Positions 17,470 through 26,485 are shown, counted from the first letter of the stretch. The stretch: 64,000 nucleotides of DNA from G965216695 sp965216695 (GCA_965216695.1 OZ244212.1:248001-312000), one strand, 5' to 3'. The notes: generated by a model from the sequence alone, not told the origin. Made by a program: numbers and translations.

Positions 17470-18627
17470 ATGGGGTTCCTGCGAGACGCTACCGAACCCC
17501 AAATGACGATCGAATACGTTGCCGACACGCCCCGACGCATCCGCCACTTCACGCACGAGGATTCCGTTAGCCCCGAACCGGCACTGAGCGCCGCCGACGT
17601 GGCGCACGTGGCCGAGATCTTCAACACGCCGCTCACCGGCAGCTATAACTGGGATTATTCCCACGCCGAAGGCCGCATCAAGAAACTCTACGAACTCGGC
17701 AAGAGCCTGAACTGGAACGCAACGGTGGACGTGCACTGGGACCGAACCCCCGATTGGCAGGAAGCACCCGCGCCCGATGACGACGCTCTGGACGCATCGA
17801 TTGCAAACAGTCCATGGAACGGCTACGCACCGTGGGACGAACTCCCCCGCGAACGCAAAGCCGAATTCATGCGCCACGACCTCGCCTGGTCGCTGAGCCA
17901 GTTTCTACACGGAGAGCAGGGCGCGCTGCTGGTTGCATCCCAGCTCACATCCTGCGCGCCGAGCTACAACGCCAAACTGTATGCGGCGTCCCAGACGTTC
18001 GACGAAGCGCGCCACGTCGAAGTGTTCAATCGCTACCTGCAAACCAAGGTTGGCTTCAGCTATCCCGTAAACAGCGGCTTGAAAGACCTGCTGGACAAGA
18101 TTCTGACCGACCCGCGGTGGGACCTTAAGTTCATCGGAATGCAGATCATTCTGGAAGGACTGGCCCTCGCGGCATTCCACACGGCGCGTGCTGACACGGA
18201 CGATCCCGTGCTCGACGAACTGTTGTACCTCGTGATACGCGACGAGGCGCGTCATGTGACGTTTGGCGTGAACTACCTTGAGGAGTTTGTGCAGACGTTG
18301 TCGCCCGCTGAACGCGAAGAACGCGCGCAGTTCGCGTATGAGGCGTGCATCGTCAGTCGTGATCGATTGATCGCCACCGACGTATTCCGATATTTCGGGT
18401 GGGACGTAGACGATGCCCGGGCGGCGCTGGTGGCCCGCGGCTTGAACGACGACTTCCTGAACATGCTGTATCAGCGGATCATTCCCAACCTCAAGCGCAT
18501 CGGCTTGCTCACCGACGCGATCCGCCCAAAGTTCGAAGCAATGGGCGTTCTGCAGTTCGAAGAGCTTGCCACCGACGGCGACATCGACTGGCGCGAACTT
18601 GAGAAACCGCTGGAGCTATCCGCCTGA
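17470..18627 (+). CDS. Ferritin-like di-iron protein (probable oxygenase)
   Basis: Protein of 385 residues with two E...EXXH-type ligand sets: Glu in FLHGEQGALL with DEARH in TFDEARHVEVF, and Glu in ILEGLALAA with DEARH in IRDEARHVTFG. This is the carboxylate-bridged di-iron arrangement of ferritin-like oxygenases such as AurF-related or R2-like proteins. The substrate is unknown. ATG 17470 is used; ATG 17503 would shorten the protein by 11 residues without touching the domain. It diverges from the AraC regulator, which may control it. Confidence 0.82.
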   Translation: MGFLRDATEPQMTIEYVADTPRRIRHFTHEDSVSPEPALSAADVAHVAEIFNTPLTGSYNWDYSHAEGRIKKLYELGKSLNWNATVDVHWDRTPDWQEAPAPDDDALDASIANSPWNGYAPWDELPRERKAEFMRHDLAWSLSQFLHGEQGALLVASQLTSCAPSYNAKLYAASQTFDEARHVEVFNRYLQTKVGFSYPVNSGLKDLLDKILTDPRWDLKFIGMQIILEGLALAAFHTARADTDDPVLDELLYLVIRDEARHVTFGVNYLEEFVQTLSPAEREERAQFAYEACIVSRDRLIATDVFRYFGWDVDDARAALVARGLNDDFLNMLYQRIIPNLKRIGLLTDAIRPKFEAMGVLQFEELATDGDIDWRELEKPLELSA

Positions 18628-18653
18628 GCGTTAGTCGGCGCTGAGCGACCGGG

Positions 18654-19772
18654 TCACGGATTCGGCGTCATCTCGTTCAGATGCACCCGCCATGGTTCGA
18701 CGATACCCTCTGGATTCCGCCCTGTACCTACGACGATGCCGCCGTCGCTCGAAACGCCCACTGCACGGAACAGTTGCCAGCTTTCGAGCTCCTTGACTCC
18801 TGCCTCGAGGAGGACGTCGCGGAGAGAGCGCATTCCACTGGCCGCGTCCCACATGAATGCTTCGTCGCCGATCGCGCTGCTTGCCCTACCCACCACAACG
18901 TGGCCGGTCGCGGATGTTCCAAAAGGAAACGCCTCAAGCCGTCCATGCGGAAGATCGCCGAGAATCTCTGGCGTTCTGTTTGGACCAACCCATCGTACTG
19001 CCTCCCGACCGGCCGAGGACATCACGGTGCCTACGATGGTCGTCCCATCACGGGAGACGGTACTGCCGGTTGACGAGAGCTGATAGTCGATGAGCGGCAA
19101 CCGCTCCAACCCACTTGAATCCGACCAGGAAGCTGCACGGGGCACGCCGTCTTGTTCGAATATCGTTCCGGATGCGTTTGTACCCGAATCGTCGATTCCG
19201 GAAAGTCTGACGGAGGCGATTTCGTTGCGCCTGTGGATGTTGACGGGATGTGTGGAGCGACCGTGCCACACGAGGGGCGCAAAATCCGACAAAGTGAACT
19301 GTGCGGATCCCACCGTGCGACGGCCTGAATACGACACCGCGCGGGCAATTGAGGTCAAGGCGTTCTCAGCAGTACCAAGCCTCACTGTGCCCGTTTTGTT
19401 GTGCCACCGAAACGCATGATGGGTATTGTGGTCGTCGGTCAGTGTGCCGACGATGACGGCGCCGTCTCCCGACACGCCAAAAGCGAACGAACCCACTTCC
19501 GTATCGGCGCTACGTGGTAAGAGGTGAACGCCTGTGCTCTCGTCCCACCGAAACGCGGAGATGGTTTCTGTGCCGAAGTACCCCACAACCACGGAGCCAT
19601 CGGCACTCACGTCCATGGCGTAAGTGTTGTTGCCGTCGATGGTGCCGAGCGGTTCGAACTCTGGCGCCGAGTGCGCGGTCGCGCCCAGTATCAGTAGTGT
19701 GAGCGCAACCAACTTGTGCGAGTACGCGCGTACTTGCAGGCTGATTAAACCGCGCACTTTTGCAAATGACAT
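18654..19772 (-). CDS. Secreted HAF-repeat protein
   Basis: Protein of 372 residues with an N-terminal signal sequence (HKLVALTLLILGATAHSAPEF). The body is made of repeats of about 50 residues with the form A-x-(D/G)VSxDGxVVVGxx...AFRW, the extracellular HAF repeat. At least six copies are recognisable, which suggests a beta-propeller. These proteins are exported and often surface-associated. This one has no PEP-CTERM or other sorting signal at its C terminus. Its function is unknown. It is monocistronic, with a 233-bp divergent gap before the VWA gene. Confidence 0.8.
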   Translation of the reverse strand: MSFAKVRGLISLQVRAYSHKLVALTLLILGATAHSAPEFEPLGTIDGNNTYAMDVSADGSVVVGYFGTETISAFRWDESTGVHLLPRSADTEVGSFAFGVSGDGAVIVGTLTDDHNTHHAFRWHNKTGTVRLGTAENALTSIARAVSYSGRRTVGSAQFTLSDFAPLVWHGRSTHPVNIHRRNEIASVRLSGIDDSGTNASGTIFEQDGVPRAASWSDSSGLERLPLIDYQLSSTGSTVSRDGTTIVGTVMSSAGREAVRWVGPNRTPEILGDLPHGRLEAFPFGTSATGHVVVGRASSAIGDEAFMWDAASGMRSLRDVLLEAGVKELESWQLFRAVGVSSDGGIVVGTGRNPEGIVEPWRVHLNEMTPNP

Positions 19773-19967
19773 CGATGACTCCTGCAGCGAACCGAATCGG
19801 GATTATCGGTTTTTATTCAACCACCGATGTTACGCAGATGTCCTGGCAGTGTGAGCGCGATTGGGCATCTCCAACATCTCGTTCAAGGCAGGGTTTCCGG
19901 GCAGATTACCGACGTTGACGCCATGCAACTAATAGCGCGAAACCGAGAAGCCTCTATAGCCATCTGC

Positions 19968-19997
19968 CTGACCGATACCGTGCCGCGCGCGTACAAT
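19968..19997 (+). promoter_or_regulatory. Candidate promoter of the VWA gene
   Basis: A CTGACC -35-like box (19968-19973) and a TACAAT -10 box (19992-19997) are separated by 18 bp. The -10 ends eight bases before the ATG at 20006, so initiation at the usual distance would give a nearly leaderless mRNA. No ribosome-binding site is visible, which agrees. Confidence 0.4.
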
Positions 19998-20005
19998 GTG
20001 GCCGC

Positions 20006-21334
20006 ATGACGACGGTGACGTTGAGCGAGTTCATTCGGGCGCTACGTAGTGCCGGGCTCGAAATCTCCGCGCTGGAAACGCTGGACGCACACACCGTCGC
20101 CAACCACATCGGTTGGCGAGACCGGCAGACACTCGCCAACGCACTGGAACTCACACTTGCCAAGACCGCAGCCGACAAGCGCCGTTTCCACTCGGTGTTC
20201 AACCGCTTCTTCCACAGCGCAGTCGTGGAATCCGCGCTGACGGTCGAACAGCGCCACGTGCTCCGGCGGATAGCGGCGCACCCGAACGTACCTACACCCG
20301 CTGCATCGCTGCTGGGGCTTGTAACCGGCAACCCGACGCTGTTGGAAGCGAGGCTGCGCGCAACAGCACGGACACTGCAAGACCGGCCACTACGTAATCT
20401 CCGGGATCGACACCGATTGGCACACCAGCTTGCCCAACTCGTGGACGTGGGTAGCTTGAACGCCTTGCCTCAGGATCTCCGGGCTAGCAGCAACGGCGCG
20501 GTCGCTGCAGCCGAGGCCTACTTGAACGCGCAGATCCGAGACTACACCGAGCAAGTCTACGAGCAGCAGGTGGATGCGACGGGGGAACGCACGCTCATCG
20601 AAGCGGCGTTATCGGCGCGACTGCAGCATCTACCGCGCAGTTACTTCCGCCAGGCCGAAACCGCCGCACGTCTGCTCGCCACGCGCCTTGCCAAGCGTCA
20701 GCGAAGCACGCATCGCAACATGCCACGTGGGGTCTTCGACCTGCATCGGACTCTGCGGCGTAACGTCGCCTACGACGGGACACTCTTTCAACTGGAATGG
20801 CGGCGGCGGCGCCGCCGCCCGCGCGACCTGTTCGTACTGTGCGACGTAAGCCGATCGGTGCGCAACGTAGCGCGCGTGCTCCTGGTGTTTCTGCACGCGC
20901 TGCGAGCAGAGTTGCCGCGAATGCGCGCCTACGCGTTTTCCAACCGCGTGGGCGAGATTACCGACGCGCTGCAGCGCGATACGGCATCCGTGGCCGTCGA
21001 GCGGGCAATAGCTGACTGGGGCAGCGGCACAACCGACTACGGCGCCGTTCTGGCCGAGTTTCACCGACTGCACGCGCGCGATTTGACCCGTCGCACGACT
21101 GTTCTCGTTCTCGGGGACGCACGCTCCAACCACCTGCCGGCGGGTGTGGACACACTGCGGAGCATGCATCAGCGTGCGGGACACATCTACTGGCTGAATC
21201 CGGAGGCAAGAGCTACCTGGGGTACCGACGACTCGATGATGCACGCATACCGGCCATTCTGCGCACGCGCCGAAGTTTGCGCGAGACTGTCCGATATCGA
21301 ACGCTTCTCCGCACTGTTGATCCGCGACCGCTGA
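20006..21334 (+). CDS. CoxE-type VWA domain protein
   Basis: Protein of 442 residues. The C-terminal third is a von Willebrand A domain with MIDAS motif DVSRSV in LFVLCDVSRSV, and further MIDAS residues in GSGTTDYG and VLGDARSNH. The N-terminal part is helical and basic, typical of the CoxE/DUF58-adjacent VWA family. CoxE proteins normally work with a MoxR-type AAA ATPase to mature metalloenzymes; no such ATPase is next to it here, so it is an orphan in this window. It converges on the sirtuin gene with a 9-bp gap. Confidence 0.85.
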   Translation: MTTVTLSEFIRALRSAGLEISALETLDAHTVANHIGWRDRQTLANALELTLAKTAADKRRFHSVFNRFFHSAVVESALTVEQRHVLRRIAAHPNVPTPAASLLGLVTGNPTLLEARLRATARTLQDRPLRNLRDRHRLAHQLAQLVDVGSLNALPQDLRASSNGAVAAAEAYLNAQIRDYTEQVYEQQVDATGERTLIEAALSARLQHLPRSYFRQAETAARLLATRLAKRQRSTHRNMPRGVFDLHRTLRRNVAYDGTLFQLEWRRRRRRPRDLFVLCDVSRSVRNVARVLLVFLHALRAELPRMRAYAFSNRVGEITDALQRDTASVAVERAIADWGSGTTDYGAVLAEFHRLHARDLTRRTTVLVLGDARSNHLPAGVDTLRSMHQRAGHIYWLNPEARATWGTDDSMMHAYRPFCARAEVCARLSDIERFSALLIRDR

Positions 21335-21343
21335 CGCCCGAAC

Positions 21344-22108
21344 TCAGGCGTTGCGTTCTGTAACAAACGACAGCGTCGGTCCAATCTCACGATGCAGGAC
21401 CAGATCTGCAAATGCATCCAAAGGCGTCGCTTCGCGGTTCACGATCACAAGGCTCGCGCCAAGGCGCTTGGCCATTTCCGGAAATCCGGCCGCGGGATAC
21501 ACCTGCAACGACGAGCCGGCAACAATCATCAGATCGCACCTACGCGTCACGTCCTCCGCGCGCGCCATTGCTGCCTCCGGCATGGCCTGCCCAAACGAGA
21601 TCGTCGCCGACTTGACGATTCCACCGCAGGCCGAACAGGGTTCAACGCGGTCGAGTTCCGTGAACTGGCGTTCTAAATCCGCCATTTCGTAGCGCGTCTG
21701 ACAGCTGAGGCATGTCGCGTAACTTGCGTTGCCGTGCAATTCGACCACCTGATCGTCGTCGAGCCCGGCGTTCTGATGCAGGTTGTCCACATTCTGCGTG
21801 ATGACCGCCACACCCTTTGCACTGTTGACGATTGAGGCAACCGCGTAGTGACCCGCGTTCGGCGTCGCATTCTCCATCACACGTTCGCCCTCGAACCGCC
21901 GGCGCCACGACTCCTGGCGCACATCGTCCGACGCGACAAAATCCTGAAACTGGATCGGCTTCATCTTGGTCCACAACCCCGTACCCGGCGAACGGAAGTC
22001 CGGAATCCCCGATTCGGTACTGATTCCGGCGCCGGTGAAAAATGCAATGTGATTGGACTGTGCGAGTAAGGTTACGAACTGTTCGAGGTCGTCTTCGGCT
22101 GTCGACAT
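21344..22108 (-). CDS. SIR2-family NAD-dependent protein deacylase
   Basis: Sirtuin of 254 residues with the complete family core: FTGAGISTESGIPDFRS, TQNVDNLHQNAG, the catalytic His in ELHGNA, and GSSLQVYPAAG. Four zinc cysteines are arranged CLSC...CSAC. It removes acyl groups from lysine using NAD+. The usual arginine and tyrosine that mark desuccinylases are not evident, so deacetylase activity is as likely as any. ATG 22108 is the start. It diverges from the thioredoxin-fold isomerase gene across 69 bp. Confidence 0.93.
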   Translation of the reverse strand: MSTAEDDLEQFVTLLAQSNHIAFFTGAGISTESGIPDFRSPGTGLWTKMKPIQFQDFVASDDVRQESWRRRFEGERVMENATPNAGHYAVASIVNSAKGVAVITQNVDNLHQNAGLDDDQVVELHGNASYATCLSCQTRYEMADLERQFTELDRVEPCSACGGIVKSATISFGQAMPEAAMARAEDVTRRCDLMIVAGSSLQVYPAAGFPEMAKRLGASLVIVNREATPLDAFADLVLHREIGPTLSFVTERNA

Positions 22109-22177
22109 GGTTTCACGGCTCTTCTGTTCGCTGGCATCACACGTGCTTTCGCGACACCTGTCAACTATGCTTCAAGC

Positions 22178-22774
22178 ATGCACACGATCGAGTTCTTCTT
22201 CGACTGCTCCAGTCCGTGGACCTACCTCGCGTTCGAATCGATTCAGCCGATTGCGGCGCGGGGCGATGTTAATCTGATTTGGCGCCCGGTCCTCGTCGGC
22301 GGCGTGTTCAACGCCGTAAACGACAGCGTCTATAGCAGTCGTGCAAACCCTATTCCCGCAAAGGCCCGTTATTATCAGAAGGACTTGGCCGACTGGGCGG
22401 AACTGGTAGGCGTGGACATCGGCGCGCCGCCGGTGTTTCCGGTAAACAGCGTAAAGGTGATGCGTGGCGCGTTCGTAGCAATAGAGCAGGGAGTGCTGGT
22501 CCCGTACGCGCGTGCTGCTTTCCAGCGGTACTGGACTGAACTGCAGGACATTTCCCAGGACACCGAGGTGGCCAGAATCGCATCGGCCGCAGGTCTCGAT
22601 CCGCAGATGTTGTTGGACCGCATAGCAGAACCCGAGTACAAGCAGAAGCTGCGCGAGAGCACCGACGAACTGATTCAGCGTGGCGGGTTCGGCTCACCAA
22701 CGATGTTCCTCGATGGCAGCGACATGCTCTTTGGCAACGATCGTATTCAGCTGCTGGCAAGCAAACTGGACTGA
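22178..22774 (+). CDS. DsbA-fold 2-hydroxychromene-2-carboxylate isomerase-like protein
   Basis: Protein of 198 residues with the kappa-GST/HCCA isomerase pattern: IEFFFDCSSPWTYLAFE at the N terminus with a serine in place of the thiol pair, RPVLVGGVF, and FGSPTMFLDGSDMLFGNDR at the C terminus. HCCA isomerases use glutathione in naphthalene catabolism, but most homologues have unknown substrates. A single gene between the sirtuin and a convergent kinase-like gene, ending 5 bp from the latter. Confidence 0.85.
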   Translation: MHTIEFFFDCSSPWTYLAFESIQPIAARGDVNLIWRPVLVGGVFNAVNDSVYSSRANPIPAKARYYQKDLADWAELVGVDIGAPPVFPVNSVKVMRGAFVAIEQGVLVPYARAAFQRYWTELQDISQDTEVARIASAAGLDPQMLLDRIAEPEYKQKLRESTDELIQRGGFGSPTMFLDGSDMLFGNDRIQLLASKLD

Positions 22775-22779
22775 ACGTC

Positions 22780-23394
22780 TCAACCCGTTGCCAATACCAA
22801 TCCCCTTGGCGGACGCGTGAGCGCAGCGGCAACCGCCTGAGCGCATTCTTCCGGGTCCATGGTGTCGGTAGACACTTCGACGTCGTACGGCACGTCGTGC
22901 GCATGGACGGTGTGGAAGTGTGCACGCGCCGTTCCTGGAAATCGGCCTGGGCGTGACGACTCGCGCACGTCCAACACGTCGAGCGCGCACCGTACCGCCA
23001 CGAACCAGACCGGGATTCCGTCCAGCGCGTCGCGGTAATCGCCCAGATAGTCTGGCGTGAACAGAATGTCGTCCACAATCACGTTGTTGCCTTCACGTGC
23101 AAACGCCGCAATCGCCCGCCGCATACCGCGCAACATCGATTCACCCACGTCACCAAACTGAATCGCAGTTACGCGCTCACCACGCACATCCACGGGTACC
23201 ACATTCAAACCGCGGGCGCCGGGCGTCTGGTCCGGGGCGTTCATTCCCCGGTAGCGGTCCGGCAGCCCGTCGCGAAACTGATCGAGCGCAATATGTTGAA
23301 AGGGTTCCGACAACACGTGCTGCAACGCACGCGCCAGCGTGGTCTTACCCGCACTGCTTGTGCCGTTCAGCAATATGACAGACCCGACCTTCAT
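22780..23394 (-). CDS. CPT-like small-molecule kinase
   Basis: P-loop protein of 204 residues resembling chloramphenicol 3-O-phosphotransferase: Walker A LLNGTSSAGKTT, ALDQFRDGLP, and VIVDDILF followed by the VRC..DVLDVRE..R lid. CPT homologues are widespread and mostly of unknown substrate, so resistance should not be assumed. The start ATG at 23394 faces the phosphopantetheinyl transferase across only six bases if the latter starts at 23401. Confidence 0.82.
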   Translation of the reverse strand: MKVGSVILLNGTSSAGKTTLARALQHVLSEPFQHIALDQFRDGLPDRYRGMNAPDQTPGARGLNVVPVDVRGERVTAIQFGDVGESMLRGMRRAIAAFAREGNNVIVDDILFTPDYLGDYRDALDGIPVWFVAVRCALDVLDVRESSRPGRFPGTARAHFHTVHAHDVPYDVEVSTDTMDPEECAQAVAAALTRPPRGLVLATG

Positions 23395-23400
23395 GCGCCG

Positions 23401-24147
23401 ATGGTAACGGGGGTACGCATACGCGACAATTGCGCGGTGAAAGCTCCCACGAGTGCATTCATGTGGCGCGCCGAGGCGTCACTGCCCCAGGACGTGATCT
23501 GGCCGGTTCCGGAACGGTATGCCGTCGCAATTTTTGCGGGGTTTGTGTGCGATCGACAGCGCGAGTTGAGCGGCGCGGAACGGCGGATCGTGCAGCGCGC
23601 GGTAGACAGCCGACGCAATCAGTTTGCCACGGGTCGGCATCTCGCGCGCCTCGCGCTGGACGCCTTCGGAACGCACACAGACACCATCGGGCGCGATGCG
23701 TATCGTCGGCCGATCTGGCCGGAGGGTTATGTTGGCAGCATTACCCACACTGAACAGATCGCGCTCGCCGGCGTAACCGCACGGCGCAGTATGCTCGGGC
23801 TGGGGCTCGACATCGAGCGCACGGGTCGTGTCGGTGAAGAGTTGCATGAACGCCTCTTTACACCGCGCGAGCGTAGCCATCTCGCCACGCTCGACCTGAC
23901 CGATCCGTGGACGCTCGCGTTCAGCGCCAAGGAGGCCGCATACAAAGCGGTTAATCCCACCACGGATGAGTTTGTGCCCTTTCAAGACGCCGAGATTGCC
24001 ATCGACGTAGCCAGCGCACGGTTCTCGGTCCGCTACACGGGACCGCACGCGCCAACCCGGGTGCTGGATGCTGGCACGGGGTATTTCGGTCATCTGAGCG
24101 ACCATGTAGCAACTATTTTCATTATTCCCCGCGACGTGGTCGGGTAG
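23401..24147 (+). CDS. 4'-phosphopantetheinyl transferase (Sfp/EntD-type)
   Basis: Transfers phosphopantetheine from CoA to the conserved serine of carrier proteins. About 248 residues; the core has RRPIWPEGYVGSITHT, GLGLDIER (Mg-binding Asp/Glu) and FSAKEAAYKA (WxxKEA motif variant). This is the broad-range type used by PKS and NRPS systems. The PKS and NRPS at 38.5-49.7 kb each have one carrier domain needing this modification, and no other such enzyme is in the window, so it is the best local candidate. Starts at ATG 23401, GTG 23437 or ATG 23461 are all possible; none has a clear ribosome site. NupC follows after 7 bp. Confidence 0.88.
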   Translation: MVTGVRIRDNCAVKAPTSAFMWRAEASLPQDVIWPVPERYAVAIFAGFVCDRQRELSGAERRIVQRAVDSRRNQFATGRHLARLALDAFGTHTDTIGRDAYRRPIWPEGYVGSITHTEQIALAGVTARRSMLGLGLDIERTGRVGEELHERLFTPRERSHLATLDLTDPWTLAFSAKEAAYKAVNPTTDEFVPFQDAEIAIDVASARFSVRYTGPHAPTRVLDAGTGYFGHLSDHVATIFIIPRDVVG

Positions 24148-24154
24148 GCACCGG

Positions 24155-25432
24155 ATGAGCTCGTTAGCGCAGGCTTGCGCCGGAATCGCGCTATTCGTCG
24201 CCCTGTGTTACGTCTGCAGCGAAAAGCGCACTGGCGTACGGTGGCGCCCTGTGATCGTTGGCTGCGTTGTGCAGCTAGTGCTTGCGTTGCTGTTGCTCGG
24301 CGTTCCTGCGATCGCATCGGCGCTCCTGCTCGTGAATCGTGGAGTCGCCGCGATCGAACGCGCGACAAATGCAGGAACCGAGTTTGTCTTCGGCTACGTG
24401 GGCGGCGCGGCCGCACCGTTCGACGTGGCCGACCCAGCTGCCCAATACGTGTTTGCATTTCGGGTACTGCCGCAGATTCTCGTGTTCACCGTGCTGGTCG
24501 CTCTGTTGTGGCACTGGCGCGTGTTGCCGACTGTCGTGCGAGTGCTGGGCAAAGTACTGGAACGTCTGTTCGGTCTGGGCGGGGCAGTGGGGACAGGAGC
24601 CGCAGCGAGTCTGTTTCTGGGCATGGTCGAGACACCACTCGTAATCCGGGCCTACCTCGACCGCTTGTCACGTTCGGAACTCTTCACCGTAATGGTGTGC
24701 GGCATGTCGACGGTTGCCGGATCAATCATGGTGCTGTACGCCAGCGTGTTGTCGGCAACGCTGGCCGCGCCAATGGGCCACATCATCAGTGCATCCGTAC
24801 TCAACGTGATCGGCGCAATCTACGTCTCCCGCATTCTCATTCCGCCTGCAGAAGACGAACCGCGTGTGAGTGACAGCGCGAACAGCCTTACCTACGCAAG
24901 CTCGATGGATGCGCTCGCGCGCGGCACGATGGATGGGTTGCGCCTGGCGGTAAATGTCGGGGCCATGCTGATCGTGCTGCTGAGCCTGGTGGCCCTCGCA
25001 AATCAGTTCGTAGGGCTTCTGGAAGCGTCGGGCGGGCCGCTGACGTTGCAGCGGCTGCTTGGCTGGGCATTCGCGCCCGTGGCGTGGCTGATGGGCATTC
25101 CCTGGGGCGAAGCCGGCGTCGCCGGAGGGTTGCTTGGGGTCAAGTTGATATTGAACGAACTGGTTGCATTCGTGGAACTGAGCCGCTTACCGTCGGAGGT
25201 GATTACCTCGACCACGCGCATGGTGATGGTCTACGCGCTGTGCGGGTTCGCTAACTTCGGCAGCCTCGGCATTCTGGTCGCGGGATTGACCACGTTGGTG
25301 CCGGAAAAGAAGAGCGTAGTCCTGAATCTTGCGCTCAGATCACTGGGCGCCGGTACCGTCGTCGCGTTTATTACCGGCGCTGTCGTCTCATGCGCGCTCG
25401 CGCTGACGCAATGGGCGCCCTGGTCAGTTTGA
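24155..25432 (+). CDS. NupC-family concentrative nucleoside transporter
   Basis: Membrane protein of 425 residues with the CNT family layout. The conserved GMSTVAGSIMVLYASVL segment, EDEPRV linker, LLGVKLILNELVAF and CGFANFGSLGIL are all present. It imports nucleosides by ion symport. With pnuC nearby it suggests scavenging of nucleosides or ribosides, though the two are about 9 kb apart. ATG 24155 lies 7 bp after the phosphopantetheinyl transferase stop. The 3' end overlaps the convergent exbD-like gene by 9 bp. Confidence 0.93.
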   Translation: MSSLAQACAGIALFVALCYVCSEKRTGVRWRPVIVGCVVQLVLALLLLGVPAIASALLLVNRGVAAIERATNAGTEFVFGYVGGAAAPFDVADPAAQYVFAFRVLPQILVFTVLVALLWHWRVLPTVVRVLGKVLERLFGLGGAVGTGAAASLFLGMVETPLVIRAYLDRLSRSELFTVMVCGMSTVAGSIMVLYASVLSATLAAPMGHIISASVLNVIGAIYVSRILIPPAEDEPRVSDSANSLTYASSMDALARGTMDGLRLAVNVGAMLIVLLSLVALANQFVGLLEASGGPLTLQRLLGWAFAPVAWLMGIPWGEAGVAGGLLGVKLILNELVAFVELSRLPSEVITSTTRMVMVYALCGFANFGSLGILVAGLTTLVPEKKSVVLNLALRSLGAGTVVAFITGAVVSCALALTQWAPWSV

Positions 25433-25834
25433 CGCGAGCGACACCTTGTCCACCCCAGCGAGTCGAGCCGAGTCGAACACATGCACCATGGTTTCCGTCT
25501 TTGAGTCGGGGTGCGGCTGAATAATAACCGGTGCCTCCGGATTTTCCGCATGCAGGCGCTCGATATTGGCGCGTACGGAACGAAAGTCTACGTCGCGCGC
25601 CGCGATAATGATGCGATCGCGGTTGGTGATCCGAACCACAATGCTTTTCTTGTCGGGATCCACGGTCTTCGGCTTGTCGTCTTCCGGCTGATTAACATCG
25701 AGCCCGACTTCTTTCACGAAGGTGGCCGTAACGATGAAGAAAATCAGCATGATGAACACGACATCGAGCATGGGCGTGAGGTTGATCGCGCCTTCTGATT
25801 CCTCGTCCCGGCCTCGGCCGAATAATCTTCTCAC
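25424..25834 (-). CDS. ExbD/TolR-type biopolymer transport protein
   Basis: Protein of 136 residues with a single N-terminal transmembrane helix bearing the essential Asp: INLTPMLDVVFIMLIFFIVTATF. A periplasmic domain follows that ends in the family pattern VIIQPHPDSKTETMVHVFDSARLAGVDKVSLA. ExbD forms the proton channel with ExbB and energises TonB. No exbB or tonB is adjacent, so it is an orphan or a second copy; the TonB-dependent receptor at 32.8 kb needs such a system. GTG 25834 follows a strong G-run. Confidence 0.92.
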   Translation of the reverse strand: MRRLFGRGRDEESEGAINLTPMLDVVFIMLIFFIVTATFVKEVGLDVNQPEDDKPKTVDPDKKSIVVRITNRDRIIIAARDVDFRSVRANIERLHAENPEAPVIIQPHPDSKTETMVHVFDSARLAGVDKVSLASN

Positions 25835-25985
25835 TGGAATCCCCCCGGATGATTTGCGCTAGTCTACTCAGGTTGACGGCGGCCGCGCAATCCTCGGCCG
25901 CAGCCTGGCGAGCCGCGATTTGCGCCGATTCCATTGCTGGCTTTATGCTCAGCGACATACGTTCGTCGCCTGGAGCAACACACCC

Positions 25986-26324
25986 GTGAGTCGACAGTCC
26001 ATCCTCATCCGCCGCCCCCTCGCCGGCGTTATCACAACGTTGACGTTGGCGCTTCTGATCTCCGGTTGCCAGAGCTACCGCCACGGCGGCAGCAGGACCG
26101 TGGGGGAGTTTACGGATGACGTCGCGATTCAGACGTGCGTTAAGTCCAAACTGATCAACGACCGCCTGATCAAGGGCATGCGAATAAACGTCGACGTGCG
26201 CAAGGGCCTCGTAAGCCTGTACGGCCGGGTGCCGAGTGAGTTACTGAAAACGCACGCGACGACGCTGTCCGAGCAGTGCAAGGGCGTTACCGCAGTAGAC
26301 AATCAGCTCGCAATTACGTCCTAA
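25986..26324 (+). CDS. BON-domain lipoprotein
   Basis: Small protein of 112 residues from GTG 25986. It has a lipoprotein signal peptide with lipobox LISGC at residues 26-30, then one BON domain (DVAIQTCVKSKLINDRLIKGMRINVDVRKG, VSLYGRVPSE, AVDNQL). BON domains bind phospholipids and support outer-membrane integrity, as in OsmY and DolP. An upstream ATG at 25920 is in frame but would put 22 non-signal residues before the signal peptide. It diverges from the exbD-like gene. Confidence 0.85.
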   Translation: MSRQSILIRRPLAGVITTLTLALLISGCQSYRHGGSRTVGEFTDDVAIQTCVKSKLINDRLIKGMRINVDVRKGLVSLYGRVPSELLKTHATTLSEQCKGVTAVDNQLAITS

Positions 26325-26378
26325 GGGACTGTTTTTCAAAGGCGATTATCCCCGGCACAGCCCGCGCACCCAGCTGGG

Positions 26379-26387
26379 TTATGCACA
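26379..26387 (+). promoter_or_regulatory. DnaA box match TTATGCACA
   Basis: Exact match to the consensus TTATNCACA, in the gap upstream of the AT-rich tract. A single 9-mer of this kind can occur by chance; the second exact copy 155 bp away and the AT-rich tract between them raise its weight. Confidence 0.5.
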
Positions 26388-26473
26388 GACATTCACATGT
26401 GTTAAGCGCGAGCCAAATCTTGATTCGATTCTAGATAATCACTTCAAATCGTTGAATAACAATTAAAAATATA

Positions 26474-26485
26474 CGCTGTACAGCG
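26474..26485. promoter_or_regulatory. 12-bp perfect palindrome CGCTGTACAGCG
   Basis: Perfect inverted repeat at the right edge of the AT-rich tract between the BON gene and hemF. It could be an operator for a dimeric regulator. No assignment is possible from sequence alone. Confidence 0.4.

Noticed and set aside
22780..23394. Chloramphenicol resistance gene
   Set aside because: Only family-level similarity to CPT; such homologues are common in environmental genomes with unknown substrates.
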